Of a stretch of 6,183 nt of DNA, positions 4,644 through 6,183 are shown one piece after another. The translations under genes and the position numbers were made by a program. The notes below the pieces were generated by a model. The model searched no databases, was not told where the DNA came from, and saw only the letters and a program-made list of their open reading frames with translations. Each line of letters starts with the position of its first letter. Position 1 is the stretch's first letter. This DNA is from Deltaproteobacteria bacterium RBG_16_54_18 (GTDB lineage: Bacteria > Desulfobacterota > B13-G15 > RBG-16-54-18): NCBI GenBank assembly GCA_001797935.1, contig MGQT01000085.1, positions 5,352 through 11,534 of the forward strand. Reading direction: 5' to 3'.

Positions 4644-5787
4644 GGTTCTGCTCGTTGCCCTTAACAATCGAGCGTCGGATATCCATTTTAAGGTCGGTCA
4701 GCCCCCCCTGCTGAGGATTGACGGGGAGTTGGTCCCGCTCAAGGACTATTCGGCCCTGGACTCCAACGAAATTGCCAAGACCGCATATCAGATCATGAGC
4801 GAGCGGCAGCGGGAACGCTTCCTGCGCGATATGGAGATCGATATGGGGTACGGCATCTCCGGCCTGGGGAGGTTCCGAGTCAACATCTTCCAGCAGCGGG
4901 GGACCATCGCCATCGCCCTCAGGGTAATCCCCTTCGGGATCAAAGGATTTGAGGAGCTCAACCTCCCGGTGGAGGTGATGGAGCGCATCGCCAAAGAGGT
5001 GCGGGGATTGGTGCTGCTTACCGGCACCACCGGCAGCGGCAAGTCGACGACCCTGGCGGCCATGATCGACTATATTAATAGTACCCGACGCTCGCACATC
5101 ATCACCATCGAAGACCCCATCGAGTTCCTCCATCGCGACCAAAGGGGGATCATCAGCCAGCGCGAGATCGGTACCGATACCGATAATTTCGCCCAGGCCC
5201 TCAAGATGGCCCTGCGCCAGGACCCCGACGTGATCCTCGTGGGGGAGATGCGGGACTTTGAGACCATCGAGACGGCCATCCTGGCGGCCGAGACCGGGCA
5301 CCTCGTGCTCAGCACGCTCCACACGCTGGATGCGGCGGAGACGGTGAACAGGATTGTCGCCGTCTATCCTCCCTATCAGCAGAAACAGATCAGGCTCCAG
5401 CTTGCCGGTATCCTCAAAGGGGTAGTCTCCCAGCGGCTCTTGCCCCGCGCCGACGGGATGGGCCGGGTTCCTGCCGTAGAGATCATGATCTCTACCGCGC
5501 GCATCAGGGACTGCATCGTGGACAAGGACAAGACGCAGGACATCCATGATGCCATCGCCCAGGGGCACGCCACCTACCACATGCAGACCTTTGATCAATC
5601 CCTCATGGAGCTCTTGACACGCGAATTGATTACCTACGACGAGGCCCTGCTCCACAGCAGCAACCCCGAAGACTTTGCCCTCAGGGTCAAGGGGATCCTC
5701 GCCACGAGCGACATGACGTGGGATGAGTTTGAACAGAAGGAACATGCGACTGAGGCCGAGGAGAAGCTGGAGGTAGAAAAGTATTAG
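4630..5787 (+). CDS. pilT: Type IV pilus retraction ATPase, PilT/PilU family
   Basis: This is a hexameric secretion-superfamily ATPase that in this family powers pilus retraction (twitching, DNA uptake, surface sensing) at the cytoplasmic base of the pilus. The 385 residues fit PilT/PilU. The N-terminal domain begins with the typical ASDIHFKVGQPPLLRIDGEL (15-34). The C-terminal domain has Walker A GTTGSGKS (132-139), Asp box IEDPIEF (160-166), Walker B region DPDVILVGEMRD (198-209) and His box TGHLVLSTLHT (222-232). The PilT hallmark AIRNLIRE is replaced by RIRDCIVD (291-298); the later MQTFDQSL resembles PilU. It may therefore be a PilT paralogue or PilU-like partner rather than the main retraction motor, and the symbol is provisional. 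Start at 4630 is supported by AAGGAGG in the recA end. No other pilus gene lies in the window. alaS follows after one base. Confidence 0.88.
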   Translation: MDLSEVLLVALNNRASDIHFKVGQPPLLRIDGELVPLKDYSALDSNEIAKTAYQIMSERQRERFLRDMEIDMGYGISGLGRFRVNIFQQRGTIAIALRVIPFGIKGFEELNLPVEVMERIAKEVRGLVLLTGTTGSGKSTTLAAMIDYINSTRRSHIITIEDPIEFLHRDQRGIISQREIGTDTDNFAQALKMALRQDPDVILVGEMRDFETIETAILAAETGHLVLSTLHTLDAAETVNRIVAVYPPYQQKQIRLQLAGILKGVVSQRLLPRADGMGRVPAVEIMISTARIRDCIVDKDKTQDIHDAIAQGHATYHMQTFDQSLMELLTRELITYDEALLHSSNPEDFALRVKGILATSDMTWDEFEQKEHATEAEEKLEVEKY

Positions 5788-5788
5788 G

Positions 5789-6183
5789 ATGATGCGCGGG
5801 GCAGAGGTCAGGGGCGCCTTTTTACGCTATTTTGAGCAACGGGGGCATCGGGTGATCAAGAGCTCTCCCCTGGTGCCCTATGACGATCCCACCCTCCTGT
5901 TTACCAACGCGGGGATGGTCCAATTCAAGCGGGTCTTTCTCCAGGAAGATACCAGAGAATATAAACGTGCGGCCTCGGCCCAGAAATGTCTGCGGGCCGG
6001 CGGAAAGCATAACGACATGGAGAACGTGGGTCGGACGGCCCGTCACCACACCTTCTTTGAGATGCTCGGGAATTTCTCCTTCGGCGATTACTTCAAAGAG
6101 GGGGCCATCGAGATGGGGTGGGAGTTCCTCACTCAACACCTGCACCTTGCCCCGGAGCGGCTCTGGGCCTCGGTCTTTGAGGA
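5789..6183 (+). CDS. alaS: Alanyl-tRNA synthetase, 5' part only
   Basis: This is the N-terminal 131 residues of the class II enzyme that charges tRNA-Ala; the full family length is about 870-880 residues, so the window edge cuts it in the catalytic domain. Diagnostic blocks are EVRGAFLRYFEQRGH, SSPLVPYDDPTLLFTNAGM, CLRAGGKHNDMENVG and the motif-2 region ARHHTFFEMLGNFSFGDYF. The gene begins one base after the pilT stop. Two adjacent ATGs (5789 and 5792) could serve; the nearest strong Shine-Dalgarno, GGAGG at 5769-5773, is 15 nt away from the first, so the start is uncertain by one codon and initiation may depend on coupling to pilT. All visible conserved residues are intact. Many bacteria place alaS near recA, usually with recX between, which agrees with the context here. 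Confidence 0.96.
   Translation, partial: MMRGAEVRGAFLRYFEQRGHRVIKSSPLVPYDDPTLLFTNAGMVQFKRVFLQEDTREYKRAASAQKCLRAGGKHNDMENVGRTARHHTFFEMLGNFSFGDYFKEGAIEMGWEFLTQHLHLAPERLWASVFE

Noticed and set aside
4600..5745. Long open frame of 381 codons on the - strand opposite pilT
   Set aside because: It is antisense to an intact PilT-family gene with all motifs, shows no domain of its own, and is explained by the GC-rich codon pattern of the sense gene.

Overview
The window holds eight protein-coding genes, all on the + strand, packed tightly as is usual for a bacterial chromosome. No tRNA, rRNA, CRISPR array, insertion sequence or prophage gene is visible. The gene set (branched-chain amino-acid synthesis, Gram-negative-style phospholipid synthesis, recA, a type IV pilus retraction ATPase, alaS) and the order ilvN-ilvC-psd-pssA suggest a diderm such as a deltaproteobacterium (Desulfobacterota) or a related deep lineage like Nitrospirota or NC10. 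This is inferred from recalled gene order and protein flavour, not from a search.

Region 1 (1-3348) looks like one transcription unit. It starts with the 3' part of ilvN, the regulatory subunit of acetohydroxyacid synthase, followed by ilvC, psd, pssA and thpR. Junctions are a 25-nt gap, a 14-nt overlap, an ATGA overlap and a 15-nt gap. IlvN and IlvC act in successive steps of valine/isoleucine synthesis. PssA makes phosphatidylserine from CDP-diacylglycerol and serine, and Psd decarboxylates it to phosphatidylethanolamine. ThpR is a 2H-family RNA cyclic phosphodiesterase.

Region 2 (3349-3593) is the only sizeable non-coding stretch. It holds a strong C-rich/G-rich inverted repeat, a TATAAT box, and two tandem copies, about 70 nt apart, of a two-hairpin module ending at the recA ribosome-binding site. 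Helix sequences differ between the copies while pairing is kept, so this is the least explained and most interesting part of the window.

Region 3 (3594-6183) is recA, a pilT-type ATPase and the 5' part of alaS. pilT starts inside the end of recA behind a near-perfect Shine-Dalgarno sequence, and alaS starts one base after the pilT stop, so the three are probably co-transcribed. recX, often found between recA and alaS, is absent.

The most notable protein-level features are an acidic cofactor-specificity loop in IlvC that suggests NADH rather than NADPH use, a PilT-like ATPase without a canonical AIRNLIRE motif, and an 8-T tract at the start of thpR that could shift the reading frame. I did not find a wholly new multi-gene system; the genes are recognisable housekeeping families.
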